Shown here: one piece after another, positions 9,902 through 20,181 of the stretch
Layout of the letters: every line of letters begins with the position of its first letter
Position numbering within the stretch: the stretch's first letter is position 1
Origin: Burkholderia pyrrocinia
GTDB taxonomy: Bacteria; Pseudomonadota; Gammaproteobacteria; Burkholderiales; Burkholderiaceae
DNA: 64,000 nt
Assembly (NCBI RefSeq): GCF_018417535.1
Contig: NZ_CP070977.1
Span: forward strand, 434,001-498,000
Direction of reading: 5' to 3'
Notes under the pieces: generated by a model
Database searches by the model: none
Told to the model about the DNA's origin: nothing
The model's input: only the letters and a program-made list of their open reading frames with translations
Position numbers and translations under genes: made by a program

Positions 9902-12539
9902 CGTGCGACCGGACCAGCGTGCGCAGCTCATACAGCAGGTCGAGCGCCTCGCGCGGCTTGAGATCGTCGGGGTCGATGTCGCGCAGCTTGTCGAGCGCCG
10001 GATGCGGCCTGGCGGGCAGCGCCGGCGCGTCCGCGCATTCGAGATCGTCGGCGACCACCGGCTGCGCGCTGAACAAGTCGAGTTGCGGCGTGTGCTGTGC
10101 CGCCGACTGTTGTTCGAGATAGGCGAGATGCTTGCGCGCGGCGCGGATCACGGGCGCCGGGACACCCGCGAGCTGCGCGACCTGCAGGCCGTAGCTCTGG
10201 TTGGCCGGGCCTTCGTTGACCGCATGCAGGAACACGATGCCGTGGCCGTGCTCGACGGCCGACAGGTGGACGTTGGCCGCTTGCGGGAATTCGGCCGGCA
10301 GTTGCGTCAGCTCGAAGTAGTGCGTCGCGAACAGCGTGTAGCAGGTGTTGTGCGCAAGCAGGTGGCGCGCGATGGCCCATGCGAGCGCGAGGCCGTCGAA
10401 CGTCGACGTGCCGCGCCCGATCTCGTCCATCAGCACGAGGCTTTGCGGGGTCGCGTCGTTGAGGATCGCCGCAGCCTCGGTCATCTCGACCATGAACGTC
10501 GAGCGGCCGCCCGCGAGATCGTCGGCGGCGCCGATGCGCGTGAAGATCCGGTCGATCGGACCGAAGCATGCCGACTTTGCCGGCACGTAGCTGCCGACGT
10601 AAGCCATCAGCGCGATCAGCGCGGTCTGCCGCATGAACGTCGATTTACCGCCCATGTTCGGACCGGTGATCAGCAGCAGCTTGCGCTCGGTGCCGAACCG
10701 GCAGTCGTTCGCGATGAACTGTTCGACCTGCGCTTCGACGACCGGGTGGCGGCCCTGTTCGATTTCGATGCCGATCTCGTCGGTGAAGGTCGGCGCGACC
10801 CAGTCGAGCGCGCGCGCGCGTTCGGCGAATGCGGCGAGCAGGTCGAGTTCGGCGAGTGCCGATGCGACGCGCTGGCACTCGGGGATGAACGGCAGCAGCG
10901 CCTGCAGCACCGCATCGTACAGCGCGCGCTCGCGCGCCAGCGCGCGTTCCTGCGCGGACAGTGCCTTGTCCTCGAAGGTTTTCAGTTCGGGCGTGATATA
11001 GCGCTCGGCGTTCTTCAGCGTCTGGCGGCGGCGATAATCGTCGGGCACCTTGTCGGTCTGGCCGCGCGTGACCTCGATGTAGAAGCCGTGCACCTTGTTG
11101 TATTCGACGCGCAGGTTCGCGATGCCGGTGCGCGTGCGCTCGCGCGCTTCGAGATCGATCAGGAACTGCCCGCAGTTCTCCGAGATGTCGCGTAGCTCGT
11201 CGAGCTCGGCGTCGTAGCCGCGTGCGATCACGCCGCCGTCGCGCACCATGGCAGCCGGCTCGGGCGCAATCGCGCTCGTCAGCAGGTCGAGGCATTCGGC
11301 GGGCGGCGCGAGTGCTGCATCGACGCGGGTGAGCGCGTCCGCATTCGCGACGATCGCACTGATGCGCTCGCGCAGCGCCGGCAGCGCGGCGAACGTGTCG
11401 CGCAGGCTCGACAGGTCGCGCGGACGCGCGGACAGCAGCGCGAGACGCCCGGTGATCCGCTCGACGTCGGCGATCTGGCGCAGCGCGCTGCGCAGCGCAT
11501 CGAGGCTTGCATTCGCCGGCGCATCGAGCAGCGCGCCGATCGCCTGCTGGCGCGACTGCGCGGCGACCGACGCGCGCGGCGGATGATGCAGCCAGTGACG
11601 CAGCAGGCGGCTGCCCATCGTCGTGCAGCAGGTGTCCAGCAGCGAATACAGCGTCGGCGACTCGGTGCCGCGCAGCGTCTCGGTCAGTTCGAGGTTGCGA
11701 CGGGTGGCCGGATCGAGCCCGATGTATTCGGTTTCGTTCTCGACCTTCAGGCTGCGCACGTGCCGCAGTTGCTGGCCTTGCGTGGCCGCTGCGTAGAGCA
11801 GCAGCGCGCCCGCGGCGCCGCAGGCGCTCGTCAAGGAATGCGCACCGAAACCGTCGAGGCTCGCGACATCGAGCTGGTCGCACAGGCGTTGCGTGCCGGA
11901 TGCGATGTCGAAGTGCCACGCCGGCACGCGCTTGGTTGCGCCGGTGCCTGCCGGTACGGCGTCGGTCGCGCCGTCCGCCGTCAGGATTTCGGCCGGCCGG
12001 ATACGCTCGAGCGCGGCGCCGAGCTGCTCGGGTTCGATTTCGGCGAGCCGCAGCGCGCCGCTTGCGAGGTTCAGCCACGCGAGGCCGATGTTGACCGCGA
12101 CGCCGCGCTTGTTGTGGCCCGTGCACATCGCGAGCAGGTAGACGTCGTTCTTGTCGGACAGCAGCGCGGCATCGGTCAGCGTGCCGGGCGTGACGACGCG
12201 CACGACCTTGCGCTCGACGGGGCCTTTCGACGTGGCCGGATCGCCGATCTGCTCGCAGATCGCGACCGATTCGCCCATCTTCACGAGCTTCGCAAGATAC
12301 TGCTCGACTGCGTGATGCGGCACGCCGGCCATCTTGATCGGCGTGCCGGCCGAGGCGCCGCGCTGCGTGAGGGTCAGGTCGAGCAGGCGCGAGGCCTTTT
12401 CCGCATCTTCGAAAAATAGCTCGTAAAAGTCGCCCATCCGGTAGAAGACGAGCGTGTCGGGATGGTCGGCCTTGATGCGCAGATACTGCTGCATCATTGG
12501 GGTATGGCCGGCGAAGGCTTCGGGCGACAGCGTGGTCAT
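9882..12539 (-). CDS. mutS: DNA mismatch repair protein MutS
   Basis: The 885-residue protein recognises mismatches and starts methyl-directed repair. The N-terminal domain contains the mismatch-wedge Phe-x-Glu motif (GDFYELF, about residue 38). The ATPase has Walker [10 protein letters not shown], Walker [14 protein letters not shown] and the ATHYFEL segment. The length is normal. The first 24 codons are duplicated in degenerate form 2.2 kb away (14748-14822), so the promoter side of mutS has been rearranged. A metallophosphoesterase gene overlaps its end. Confidence 0.97.
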   Translation of the reverse strand: MTTLSPEAFAGHTPMMQQYLRIKADHPDTLVFYRMGDFYELFFEDAEKASRLLDLTLTQRGASAGTPIKMAGVPHHAVEQYLAKLVKMGESVAICEQIGDPATSKGPVERKVVRVVTPGTLTDAALLSDKNDVYLLAMCTGHNKRGVAVNIGLAWLNLASGALRLAEIEPEQLGAALERIRPAEILTADGATDAVPAGTGATKRVPAWHFDIASGTQRLCDQLDVASLDGFGAHSLTSACGAAGALLLYAAATQGQQLRHVRSLKVENETEYIGLDPATRRNLELTETLRGTESPTLYSLLDTCCTTMGSRLLRHWLHHPPRASVAAQSRQQAIGALLDAPANASLDALRSALRQIADVERITGRLALLSARPRDLSSLRDTFAALPALRERISAIVANADALTRVDAALAPPAECLDLLTSAIAPEPAAMVRDGGVIARGYDAELDELRDISENCGQFLIDLEARERTRTGIANLRVEYNKVHGFYIEVTRGQTDKVPDDYRRRQTLKNAERYITPELKTFEDKALSAQERALARERALYDAVLQALLPFIPECQRVASALAELDLLAAFAERARALDWVAPTFTDEIGIEIEQGRHPVVEAQVEQFIANDCRFGTERKLLLITGPNMGGKSTFMRQTALIALMAYVGSYVPAKSACFGPIDRIFTRIGAADDLAGGRSTFMVEMTEAAAILNDATPQSLVLMDEIGRGTSTFDGLALAWAIARHLLAHNTCYTLFATHYFELTQLPAEFPQAANVHLSAVEHGHGIVFLHAVNEGPANQSYGLQVAQLAGVPAPVIRAARKHLAYLEQQSAAQHTPQLDLFSAQPVVADDLECADAPALPARPHPALDKLRDIDPDDLKPREALDLLYELRTLVRSHDADGHA

Positions 12540-12596
12540 AGGTCAGGCATCTGGTTTGTTGCTTGGGTTGCGCGAGTTTACCAGTGCGACTGGTGT

Positions 12597-12965
12597 TCAG
12601 GCCTGATCCTGGCCGTTTGGCTGGCTCACGAAGCGCATGCCCGGACGCGGCGCGGCTTCGCAGATGGTCTGTGCATCCGCAAAGTCGTTCTTGTTGCCTT
12701 GCCGGAAAGGTTTGACGAATTGACGGGAGATCAGCCGGGCTTCATGGCCCAGCGACTGGACTCGCCGCGCGATCCGGTGGGCACGCGCGCAAGCCTCCAT
12801 CACCACGGTGCAGCTCGATAAATTGGCCTGCAGTACAAGCATCTGTTGGCGCGTGAGCTTCTTGCGGAACACCATCCTGCCCAACGCATCCTGCGCGTGC
12901 AGGTGGAGGCAATGCTTGCCCAGGTCAATGCCGATCAACGAAACCGTGTCCACGATGGTCCTCAA
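12597..12965 (-). pseudogene. Truncated IS110-family transposase (N-terminal fragment)
   Basis: About the first 110 residues match the DEDD catalytic half of IS110 transposases: LIGIDLGKH (first Asp), VVMEAC (Glu) and GNKNDFADAQ (final Asp). A complete protein is about 340 residues. Here the homology stops after GMRFV and the frame ends 13 codons later, so the C-terminal serine-bearing domain is missing. The start is a TTG. The truncation point is about 60 bp from the mutS start codon, next to the other signs of rearrangement. Confidence 0.85.
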
Positions 12966-13024
12966 AAAGAACGATCCCCACTCAGCGTAGTCTGCTGGGT
13001 GGGGATCGGGCTGACCATCTCATC

Positions 13025-13047
13025 AAGGCCCGCGATGTGCGGGCCTT
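13025..13047. repeat. Perfect 9-bp inverted repeat (hairpin)
   Basis: AAGGCCCGC and GCGGGCCTT flank a 5-base loop. It lies 3 bp after the stop of the 53-residue lipoprotein gene and could terminate it, although no T-run follows on the minus strand. Confidence 0.6.
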
Positions 13048-13050
13048 CCA

Positions 13051-13212
13051 TCAGCAGTTGCCTTTCTTGGCTTGTCCGGGTGGGCAGAAACCGTTCCCCG
13101 GGCCACCTTGCGGCGCGACCACAACCGGTGCACCGGGAACGTATGCGACGCACCCGCCGAGCACGCCAACCATGCTTGCCGCTGCGAGCAGCGCGATCAC
13201 CCCTTTCTTCAC
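13051..13212 (-). CDS. Small lipoprotein, 53 residues
   Basis: A GTG start after GGGAGAACGAA opens a 53-codon gene. The product has a hydrophobic signal segment (KKGVIALLAAASMVGVLGGC), a lipobox LGGC with Cys at about residue 21, a short Val/Pro/Gly-rich stretch and the C-terminus PPGQAKKGNC. Small lipoproteins with a similar PGQAKKGxC ending occur in several Burkholderia; no function is known. It lies 59 bp downstream of the DUF4382 lipoprotein on the same strand and is followed by a perfect hairpin. Confidence 0.75.
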   Translation of the reverse strand: MKKGVIALLAAASMVGVLGGCVAYVPGAPVVVAPQGGPGNGFCPPGQAKKGNC

Positions 13213-13271
13213 TTCGTTCTCCCGTTGGAAGGAAAGGGCCGTTCGACCCTTTCCGTTATGTCGTTGGACCG

Positions 13272-14429
13272 TCAGAAACTGAAATTGACGTTCGTCTGGC
13301 TCGTCGTTGCATTGACGTTCGTCGATTGCGTTGCCCCCGACGCTGCGTCCGCTTCGATCGTATATTGGCCTGCCGCCGCCGGCGCGGCAGCCAGCGCGAC
13401 CGGCAGCGAACCCGAGTACGTGCCGACGATCGGCGCGGCCGTCGGCACCGACAGCGCGTACGCGCCCGTGTCCAGGTTCGCGTTGACCGACGTAATCTCG
13501 TATGCGTTTGCATCGACCGTCTGCAGCGCGCGCACCAGCGCGTTCGCGCTCGCCGTCACCGTGCCGCTGACCGTGCTCATCGCCGAGGCCGGCAGCGCGA
13601 TCGGCACGTTCGACGTCGACACGGCCGTGCTTGTGTTCACGACAACCGGCACCGAGCGCACGACACCCGACGCGACGTTGTTCTGCACGATCACGACGTC
13701 GTAGTTGCCCTGCGTCGAGCTTTGGATCAGCGGCGACAGCACGAACTTACCGGTGCTATCGGCCACCGTGCCGCGCACGACCTTGCCACCCTGTTCGGCG
13801 TAGACCGTCGCGCCCGCTTCGGCCTGCGCGACGTAGCCCGATATCGCGCCGCTCACGACGGTCGGTGTCGCCGTCACGACGGGCTTGAGTGCATAGGCGC
13901 CGTTCCCGCGCTGCACGATCGACTTGCACGCATTGAAATCGAGCACAAGGTCGACGAGCGTGTTCGGCTGGACCGTGAAGGGCGTGATGATCTTGTAGCC
14001 GCTTTGCGTCGCGCTCGGTGTCGCGAGCGCCTGCTCGGTGCCGCCCGTCGGCACGACCGAGTTCGCGAGCGTGTTGCCCTGGTTCTGCGCGAGCACGAGG
14101 CGGACCTGCTGGTACTGGCCGGCCGGCAGCGCGGTCTGGCCGAGATCAGCGAGCGTACCGTTGGTCAGCGACAGCAAGTCGATCTTCTGCGGCGTCGGCA
14201 GCGTGATCGTCGACCAGCCCGCGTCGTTGTCGCCGGCGTTCGAGCTGGCGTTCACGCGCACCTGCGACACGGTGACGAACACATGATCGAAGCCGCACGA
14301 CGGTGCATCGGTCATCGCGACGTGCAGCGTGCCGTTCTGCACGCTGCCGCCGCCGTCTCCGCCGCCGCAACCGGCAAGAACGAAGGGCACGAATGCAGCG
14401 CAAAGCGCACTTTTAAAAAAATTATTCAT
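13272..14429 (-). CDS. DUF4382-domain lipoprotein
   Basis: The 385-residue protein has a signal peptide with lipobox LAGC followed by glycine. After it comes a DUF4382 domain (GTLHVAMTDAPSCGFDHVFVTV is the typical opening) to about residue 190, then a carboxypeptidase-regulatory-like or Ig-like beta segment (VVSGAISGYVAQAEAGATVYAE) and a Ser/Thr/Ala-rich end. DUF4382 proteins are cell-surface lipoproteins of unknown role. The 53-residue lipoprotein lies just downstream. Confidence 0.86.
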   Translation of the reverse strand: MNNFFKSALCAAFVPFVLAGCGGGDGGGSVQNGTLHVAMTDAPSCGFDHVFVTVSQVRVNASSNAGDNDAGWSTITLPTPQKIDLLSLTNGTLADLGQTALPAGQYQQVRLVLAQNQGNTLANSVVPTGGTEQALATPSATQSGYKIITPFTVQPNTLVDLVLDFNACKSIVQRGNGAYALKPVVTATPTVVSGAISGYVAQAEAGATVYAEQGGKVVRGTVADSTGKFVLSPLIQSSTQGNYDVVIVQNNVASGVVRSVPVVVNTSTAVSTSNVPIALPASAMSTVSGTVTASANALVRALQTVDANAYEITSVNANLDTGAYALSVPTAAPIVGTYSGSLPVALAAAPAAAGQYTIEADAASGATQSTNVNATTSQTNVNFSF

Positions 14430-15046
14430 ATGTCACCCCCCACGGGCGTTGTTGTTGGTGACCGAAGAATAGCGCCGCGTCAGCTTACTATTTGGGCATC
14501 TTTGAAACGAACGGTAACTTTTGGTTCGGTCGGTAAATTGTGTTCGAGATTGAGGCTGCTTCAGGAGGGGTGAAGCGGAACAGGGTGACGATTGCTGCGT
14601 CGGCGTATGCAATGCGGGCCCGTGGGGCGAGCGACTGCGACGCGAAAATGGTGCGAATGCGGCAGATGCCGCACGGCGATCGATCAGATCGGAGGTCTTT
14701 CGTAGGTGATGCTGCTTAGCTTCTGGCGTAGGTTACCTTCCGATGCCTTATGCCACTGCCCGAAGGTACTGCTGCGTCATCGGGGTGTGGCCTGCAAAGG
14801 CGTCGGGCGACAGCGCGGTCATGGGTCAGGCATGAAGTTGTGGTTCTGGTGCCCGAGTCTTTTGTCAGCGGCCCCGACATGCAAGCTCGAAGTTCGCTGT
14901 TCTGCCAGCCGCCGGAAATCACGGATAGGTCCGGTGGCGGCCCTATCCGGTTATTCGCCCTCGCTCTCGGGCGGGAATTCGAAAGTCGGCTTGATTCGGC
15001 GTCACTCGGCTCAAGGAGCTTCGCGCGCCGATCCCCGTCCGGCATC
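14430..15046. other. Intergenic region with rearrangement scar
   Basis: No intact gene is seen between the DUF4382 gene and the FAD oxidoreductase. The one recognisable element is the truncated second copy of the mutS start at 14748-14822. The sequence nearest the DUF4382 start is locally A/T-rich and probably holds its promoter. Confidence 0.7.
14748..14822 (-). pseudogene. Degenerate duplicate of the mutS 5' end
   Basis: On the minus strand an ATG opens 24 codons beginning [20 protein letters not shown], against [20 protein letters not shown] in the intact mutS, and then hits TAA. Nucleotide similarity covers about 14764-14834 against 12482-12551, including the GTCAGGCAT just before the start, with roughly one difference in eight. 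Beyond this the sequences diverge completely. It is a relic of duplication or recombination at the mutS promoter. Confidence 0.88.
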
Positions 15047-16669
15047 TCAGGACGCGTGCGCCGACGTCAGACTGAGTGCCACCGCTTGCGCGACTTCGAT
15101 GCCGTCGATGGCTGCCGAATAGATGCCACCCGCATACCCCGCGCCTTCGCCGGCCGGATACAGCCCTTCGACGTTCATGCTTTGGTAATCGTCTTTGCGT
15201 CGAATCCGGATCGGTGACGAAGTGCGCGTCTCCACGCCGGTGAGCACGGCATCGTGCATCGCGAAGCCCGCGATCTTCTTGTCGATCTGGGGCAATGCTT
15301 CACGGATTGCTTCGATCACGTAGTCCGGGAGTGCGGTGCTGAGATCGGTCGGGTTCACGCCGGGCTTGTACGATGGCTCGACGGAGCCAAGCGACGTTGA
15401 CGGCCGGCCTGCGATGAAATCCCCGACCAGTTGGCCCGGCGCGCGGTAATCGCCGCCGCCGAGTTCGAATGCGCGCTCTTCCCATTTGCGCTGGAACGCG
15501 ATACCCGCCAGCGGACCGCCGGGATAGTCATCCGGCGTGATGCCGACGACGATGCCCGCATTCGCGTTGCGCTCGGCCCGGGAATACTGGCTCATGCCAT
15601 TGGTGACCACGCGGCCCGGCTCGGAGGTCGCCGCGACCACCGTGCCTCCGGGGCACATGCAGAAGCTGTAGACGGCCCGTCCATTGCTGCAGTGGTGGAC
15701 CACCTTGTAGTCGGCCGCACCGAGTTGCTTGTGGCCCGCAAACTTGCCGAAGCGGCTGCGATCGATCAGCCCCTGCGGATGTTCGATGCGAAAACCCAGC
15801 GAAAACGGCTTGGCTTCGATATACACACCGCGATCGTGCAGCATCTCGAAGGTATCGCGCGCGCTGTGACCCACGGCCAGCACCACGTGGTCGCACCGGA
15901 GCGTTTCCCCGTTCGAGAGCGTGAGCGACCGTACCTTGCCCTGATCGATTTCGATGTCGTCGACCCGGGTTTCGAAGCGCACTTCACCACCCAGTTCGTG
16001 GATGGACGCGCGCATCTTTTCGACCATGCTGACGAGGCGGAACGTGCCGATGTGCGGCCGGCTCAAATACAGGATGTCTTCCGGCGCGCCTGCCTTGACG
16101 AATTCGTCCAGCACCTTGCGGCCATAGTGGTTGGGATCCTTGATCTGGCTGTACAGCTTGCCGTCGGAAAACGTCCCGGCCCCGCCTTCGCCGAACTGCA
16201 CGTTGGATTCGGGGTTGAGCACGCTCTTGCGCCACAGGCCGAAGGTGTCCTTGGTGCGCTCGCGCACGGCCTTGCCACGTTCGAGGATGATCGGGCGGAA
16301 GCCCATCTGCGCGAGGATCAGTCCTGCAAACAGGCCGCACGGCCCCATGCCGATGACAACCGGGCGCAGGAAGGCGGTGTGCTCGGGGGCCTTCGCGACA
16401 AAGCGGTACGCCATGTCAGGCGTCACGCCGCAATGCGGCTTGCCGGCGAGTCGCTTGAGCGCGGCCGCTTCGTCCTTGACTTCGACATCGACGATATACG
16501 TCAGCTTGATGTCGGAGCGCTTGCGGGCATCGTGCGCACGGCGGAACACGGTGTAACGGAGCAGCCCGTCTGCCGCCACGCCAAGCTCCGCGAGGCGCGC
16601 GCGAATCGCGGCTTCGAGCGCGCTTTCGGGATGGTCGAGGGGGAGTTTAACTTCGCTTAGCCGTAACAT
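15047..16669 (-). CDS. FAD-dependent oxidoreductase, NAD(P)/FAD family
   Basis: The 540-residue protein has a short N-terminal domain (to about residue 85), then a Rossmann dinucleotide motif (VVIGMGPCGLFAGLILA) and family-typical segments: NVQFGEGGAGTFSDGKLYSQ, VLAVGHSARDTF, FCMCPGGTVVAA and a C-terminal FAD site, GLYPAGEGAGYAGGI. It belongs to the widespread uncharacterised FAD-dependent dehydrogenase family. The ATG at 16669 was chosen because it gives the conserved start MLRLSEVKLPLDH; the longer frame upstream has no family similarity. Substrate unknown. Confidence 0.88.
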   Translation of the reverse strand: MLRLSEVKLPLDHPESALEAAIRARLAELGVAADGLLRYTVFRRAHDARKRSDIKLTYIVDVEVKDEAAALKRLAGKPHCGVTPDMAYRFVAKAPEHTAFLRPVVIGMGPCGLFAGLILAQMGFRPIILERGKAVRERTKDTFGLWRKSVLNPESNVQFGEGGAGTFSDGKLYSQIKDPNHYGRKVLDEFVKAGAPEDILYLSRPHIGTFRLVSMVEKMRASIHELGGEVRFETRVDDIEIDQGKVRSLTLSNGETLRCDHVVLAVGHSARDTFEMLHDRGVYIEAKPFSLGFRIEHPQGLIDRSRFGKFAGHKQLGAADYKVVHHCSNGRAVYSFCMCPGGTVVAATSEPGRVVTNGMSQYSRAERNANAGIVVGITPDDYPGGPLAGIAFQRKWEERAFELGGGDYRAPGQLVGDFIAGRPSTSLGSVEPSYKPGVNPTDLSTALPDYVIEAIREALPQIDKKIAGFAMHDAVLTGVETRTSSPIRIRRKDDYQSMNVEGLYPAGEGAGYAGGIYSAAIDGIEVAQAVALSLTSAHAS

Positions 16670-17155
16670 GGGTACTCGGATGCTGTCGCCACGGCGTCGT
16701 GGCGGTGTTGAAACGGGCGGGGCCGACATGCGGGTGGTGGCGTTGTTCGCCACGCGGGCATCCCGGATGCAAACCATTCATCGCTGGAACAAGCGGTACG
16801 AGCGGCTGCACACTGACCAGGCCGGACAACTCGGGCAACTTCAGGGCGCGAGCATGAAGCGCCCCTTGTTGCGTGGGGAAGATTTTTTCGTCCCCGAACA
16901 ATCGAAAGGCGAACGTCGCTCCATCATGACGGTGCTGGCGAGTGGTTGCTGCGAAAGCCACGCCAGGCGGGCGTAGCCGCCGTTGTCGTTCATGCTGGCC
17001 AACATAGCACATCGATATCGATGCCACGCAAAAATGCGGCCGCCAGAGCGAAAAGGGTGGTAGCGACGCACGCAGCATCGCCTTGCCGACGGCCCGTGCC
17101 GCACGCAGCGGACAAGGGCCGTCGAAGGCACCGCACAGGCGGGCGCGGTCGGGGC
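16670..17155. other. 486-bp intergenic region
   Basis: This lies between two minus-strand genes and should hold the promoter of the FAD oxidoreductase. Open frames on both strands lack a plausible start signal or recognisable domain. No RNA gene or repeat was recognised. Confidence 0.6.
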
Positions 17156-17959
17156 TTACTCGGCCGCCGGATGCACGCGGCTGTAGCGATTCAGGATCGG
17201 GATCATCTGCGCGTAGATCTTCGGGTTCGCGGCGACGATCTCATGGCGATGCAGGAAATCGGCGTCGCCCGTGTAGTTGCCGACGAGGCCGCCGGCCTCG
17301 GTGATCAGCAGGCTGCCCGCCGCCATATCCCACACGTTGATGCCCTGTTCGAAGAACGCGTCGAGGCGGCCGGCCGCGACGTTCGCGAGATCGAGTGCCG
17401 CCGCGCCCGGGCGGCGCAGGCCCGTGCAGGCCTGCGTCATTTCGGTGAAGAGGCGCGCGTACGCGTCGAGGCCGTCCTTCTCGCGGAACGGGAAGCCCGT
17501 GCCGACCAGCGCGTCGGAGAGGCGGTCGCGGCGGCCGACGCGGATGCGGCGGTCGTTCAGGTACGCGCCGCGGCCACGCGTGGCCGTGAACAGGTCGTTC
17601 TTGTTCGGATCGTAGACGACGGCCTGCGTGACGACGCCCTTGTGTTCGAGCGCGATCGATACGCAGTAGTACGGGAAGCCGTGGATGAAGTTGGTCGTGC
17701 CGTCGAGCGGATCGATGATCCACTTGAATTCGGATTCGTTCTCCGATTCGCCCGATTCCTCCGCGAGGATCGCGTGATCGGGGTAGGCGGTCTTCAGCGT
17801 CTCGATGATCGCGTCTTCGGCGGCCTTGTCCACTTCGGTGACGAAGTCGTTCTGCTGCTTCCTGCGAATTTCGATCAGGTCGAGATCGAGTGACGCGCGG
17901 TTGATGATCTGTCCGGCGCGGCGCGCAGCCTTGACAGCAATGTTGAGCATGGGATGCAT
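17156..17959 (-). CDS. suhB: Inositol-1-monophosphatase
   Basis: The 267-residue protein has the same length as E. coli SuhB and all lithium-sensitive phosphatase motifs: ILAEESGES (metal-binding Glu), [15 protein letters not shown] and the second metal site in [15 protein letters not shown]. SuhB hydrolyses inositol-1-phosphate and in enterobacteria also takes part in rRNA antitermination complexes. The frame is open upstream, but the ATG at 17959 gives the conserved start [16 protein letters not shown]. It is divergent from trmJ. Confidence 0.95.
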   Translation of the reverse strand: MHPMLNIAVKAARRAGQIINRASLDLDLIEIRRKQQNDFVTEVDKAAEDAIIETLKTAYPDHAILAEESGESENESEFKWIIDPLDGTTNFIHGFPYYCVSIALEHKGVVTQAVVYDPNKNDLFTATRGRGAYLNDRRIRVGRRDRLSDALVGTGFPFREKDGLDAYARLFTEMTQACTGLRRPGAAALDLANVAAGRLDAFFEQGINVWDMAAGSLLITEAGGLVGNYTGDADFLHRHEIVAANPKIYAQMIPILNRYSRVHPAAE

Positions 17960-18239
17960 GAGCCTGGATCCTGTAGCCGGCGGCACGGGCCGCCACGAAG
18001 TGGAACAACCGCCCGGAACGGCGCAAGCGTGCCGGGCGAGGTGAGACGCGAATTGACAAAGAGCGGGGTACGACCCGCGCCGCACGGCGTGCGACGCGTA
18101 AAGGCATGATTTTACCCGATTTTTGGCGGTTTCAGGCGACCGGGATGCGGGGAAACCCCTGCTGACCGTCCGGAGGAGTGGGTTTGCCGGGGCGATGGCG
18201 ATACCATACGGCCATTCTGATGAACCGAGTCGTATCGTA

Positions 18240-19064
18240 GTGGAAACCCCGCAGAACACCGCCGCGCCGTCCGAGTCGGGCGCGGCCACATCCCGGCCGC
18301 TGTCCGGCGGCTTTACGTCCACCCGCTTCGTGCTTGTCGAGCCGAGCCATCCCGGCAATGTCGGGGCGGCCGCCCGCGCGCTGAAGACGATGGGCTTCTC
18401 GCGTCTCGTGCTGGTCGCGCCGCGCGTGCCGCACGTGCAGAGCGACCCCGAGGCGATCGCGATGGCCAGCGGCGCGGACGACGTCCTCGCGTCCGCGCAT
18501 GTCGTGCCGACGCTCGGCGACGCGCTGTCCGGCGCTCACTGGTCGATCGCGCTGACCGCGCGCACGCGCGAATACGGGCCGCCGCGCCTTGCGCCGCGTG
18601 CGGCCGCCGCGCAGGCGTGCGCGCAGGTCGGCACGGGCGACATCGCGCTCGTGTTCGGCAACGAGCGCACGGGCCTGGCGAACGAGCATGTCGAACAGTG
18701 CAGCGCGCTCGCGCACATCCCGGCGAACCCGGCCTACAGTTCGCTGAATCTCGCGCAGGCCGTGCAGGTGCTTGCGTACGAGCTCCGCGTCGCGTTTCTC
18801 GAGCAGGCGAGCGAGCCGTCGCCGCAACCATCGTCCGAGGCGGGCACGCTCGCGCAGAGCGACGAGATCGAACGGATGTACGTGCACCTCGAGAACGCGC
18901 TGATCGCGCTCGACTTCCTCGATCCGCGCAATCCGAAGAAACTGATGCCGCGGCTGCGACGCCTGTTCGCGCGCACGGGCCTCGAGCGCGAGGAGGTCAA
19001 CATCCTGCGCGGCGTCGCGAAGCACATCCTGCTGAAATCGGGCAAGCCCGACGGCGACGCGTAA
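18240..19064 (+). CDS. trmJ: tRNA (cytidine/uridine-2'-O-)-methyltransferase TrmJ
   Basis: The product belongs to the SPOUT family that methylates the ribose at tRNA position 32. Visible motifs are [24 protein letters not shown] at the N-terminus, VFGNERTGL in the middle and [21 protein letters not shown] for the knotted SAM site. A helical C-terminal extension follows. The start is uncertain. The GTG at 18240 gives 274 residues with a short leader before the domain, while an ATG at 18195 adds 15 residues. suhB is divergent, and cysE follows about 300 bp downstream. Confidence 0.92.
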   Translation: METPQNTAAPSESGAATSRPLSGGFTSTRFVLVEPSHPGNVGAAARALKTMGFSRLVLVAPRVPHVQSDPEAIAMASGADDVLASAHVVPTLGDALSGAHWSIALTARTREYGPPRLAPRAAAAQACAQVGTGDIALVFGNERTGLANEHVEQCSALAHIPANPAYSSLNLAQAVQVLAYELRVAFLEQASEPSPQPSSEAGTLAQSDEIERMYVHLENALIALDFLDPRNPKKLMPRLRRLFARTGLEREEVNILRGVAKHILLKSGKPDGDA

Positions 19065-19359
19065 GCGGCCGACGGACCGGCAACCGGGCGTTCGGGTGCA
19101 GCGTCCCGGCCGGGCGGGCGCTTGGTCGGCCTTCGGAGGCGCCAGGCCCCGCGCGCGTCCGACCGGCCGAACCTCCCGCGAACACCGCCACAGCGAGCCT
19201 CCTGCCCGAATACCCGCGCCGGCGGCGGGGTGAACGCGCGACCTCGTGCGGCCGTGCGCGACTGGCCCTACAATCGCCGGACGTCATAAGCAAATTACCC
19301 GGCGCGATAACGGCCGGTCATAGCCGGCGGTGCGCGCCGGCCCTTTCCCCGATCAGATC

Positions 19360-20133
19360 ATGTTCACGAGACTGCGCGAAGACGTTGCAACGATTCGCGA
19401 GCGGGATCCCGCCGCTCGCAGTGCCTGGGAAGTGCTGACCTGTTATCCGGGGCTGCATGCGCTCGTGCTGCACCGTTTCGCGCACGCCTGCTGGTGCGCG
19501 AAGCGCTACTGGCTCGCACGTTTCGCGTCGCAGGCCGGGCGTTTCCTGACGGGTATCGAGATCCACCCCGGTGCGACGATCGGCCGGCGCGTATTCATCG
19601 ATCACGGCATGGGTGTCGTGATCGGCGAGACGGCGATCATCGGCGACGATTGCACGATCTATCAGGGCGTGACGCTCGGCGGCACGTCGCTCACGCGCGG
19701 CGCGAAGCGCCACCCGACGCTCGAGGCCGGCGTGATCGTCGGCGCGGGCGCGAAGGTGCTCGGCGGGTTCACGGTCGGCGCGGGCGCGAAGATCGGTTCG
19801 AACGCGGTCGTCGTGAAGCCGGTGCCGGCGGGCGGCACGGCGGTCGGCAATCCGGCGCGCATCGTGATGCCGGCGCAGCCGAAGCCGCAGCCGGAACGCG
19901 CGGCGTTCTGCGCCTACGGGATCACGCCGAACGCCGACGATCCGATGTCGCTCGCGATTCACGGCCTGATCGATCATGCGGCCAAGGAAAGCCGCCGCGT
20001 CGACGAGATCGTCGCGGCGCTCGAGCGGCTCGGCACGCATCTGGAAACGCTGCAGGGCGCCGATGCGGCGCGCCTCGACCTGCGCAGGCTGTCGGCGGTG
20101 CTGGAAGGAAAGACGGTCGAGCGCCAGGCGTAA
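19360..20133 (+). CDS. cysE: Serine O-acetyltransferase
   Basis: CysE acetylates serine for cysteine synthesis. The 257-residue protein has the short N-terminal helical region, then hexapeptide repeats forming a left-handed beta-helix (about residues 65-185). The catalytic His lies in [16 protein letters not shown] and the substrate loop in GVTLGGTS. The C-terminal tail is longer than in the minimal plant/cyanobacterial forms and continues helically. The ATG at 19360 is the family start ([12 protein letters not shown]). It converges on lpxH. Confidence 0.94.
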   Translation: MFTRLREDVATIRERDPAARSAWEVLTCYPGLHALVLHRFAHACWCAKRYWLARFASQAGRFLTGIEIHPGATIGRRVFIDHGMGVVIGETAIIGDDCTIYQGVTLGGTSLTRGAKRHPTLEAGVIVGAGAKVLGGFTVGAGAKIGSNAVVVKPVPAGGTAVGNPARIVMPAQPKPQPERAAFCAYGITPNADDPMSLAIHGLIDHAAKESRRVDEIVAALERLGTHLETLQGADAARLDLRRLSAVLEGKTVERQA

Positions 20134-20181
20134 TGCGATGGGCGCCGACGGCTGCCGGTCGGTGAGGCGGCGGTGGCGCCG

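Noticed and set aside
16647..17078. Minus-strand 143-codon frame upstream of the FAD oxidoreductase
   Set aside because: It overlaps the start of the FAD oxidoreductase gene in another frame, has no ribosome site and no recognisable domain.
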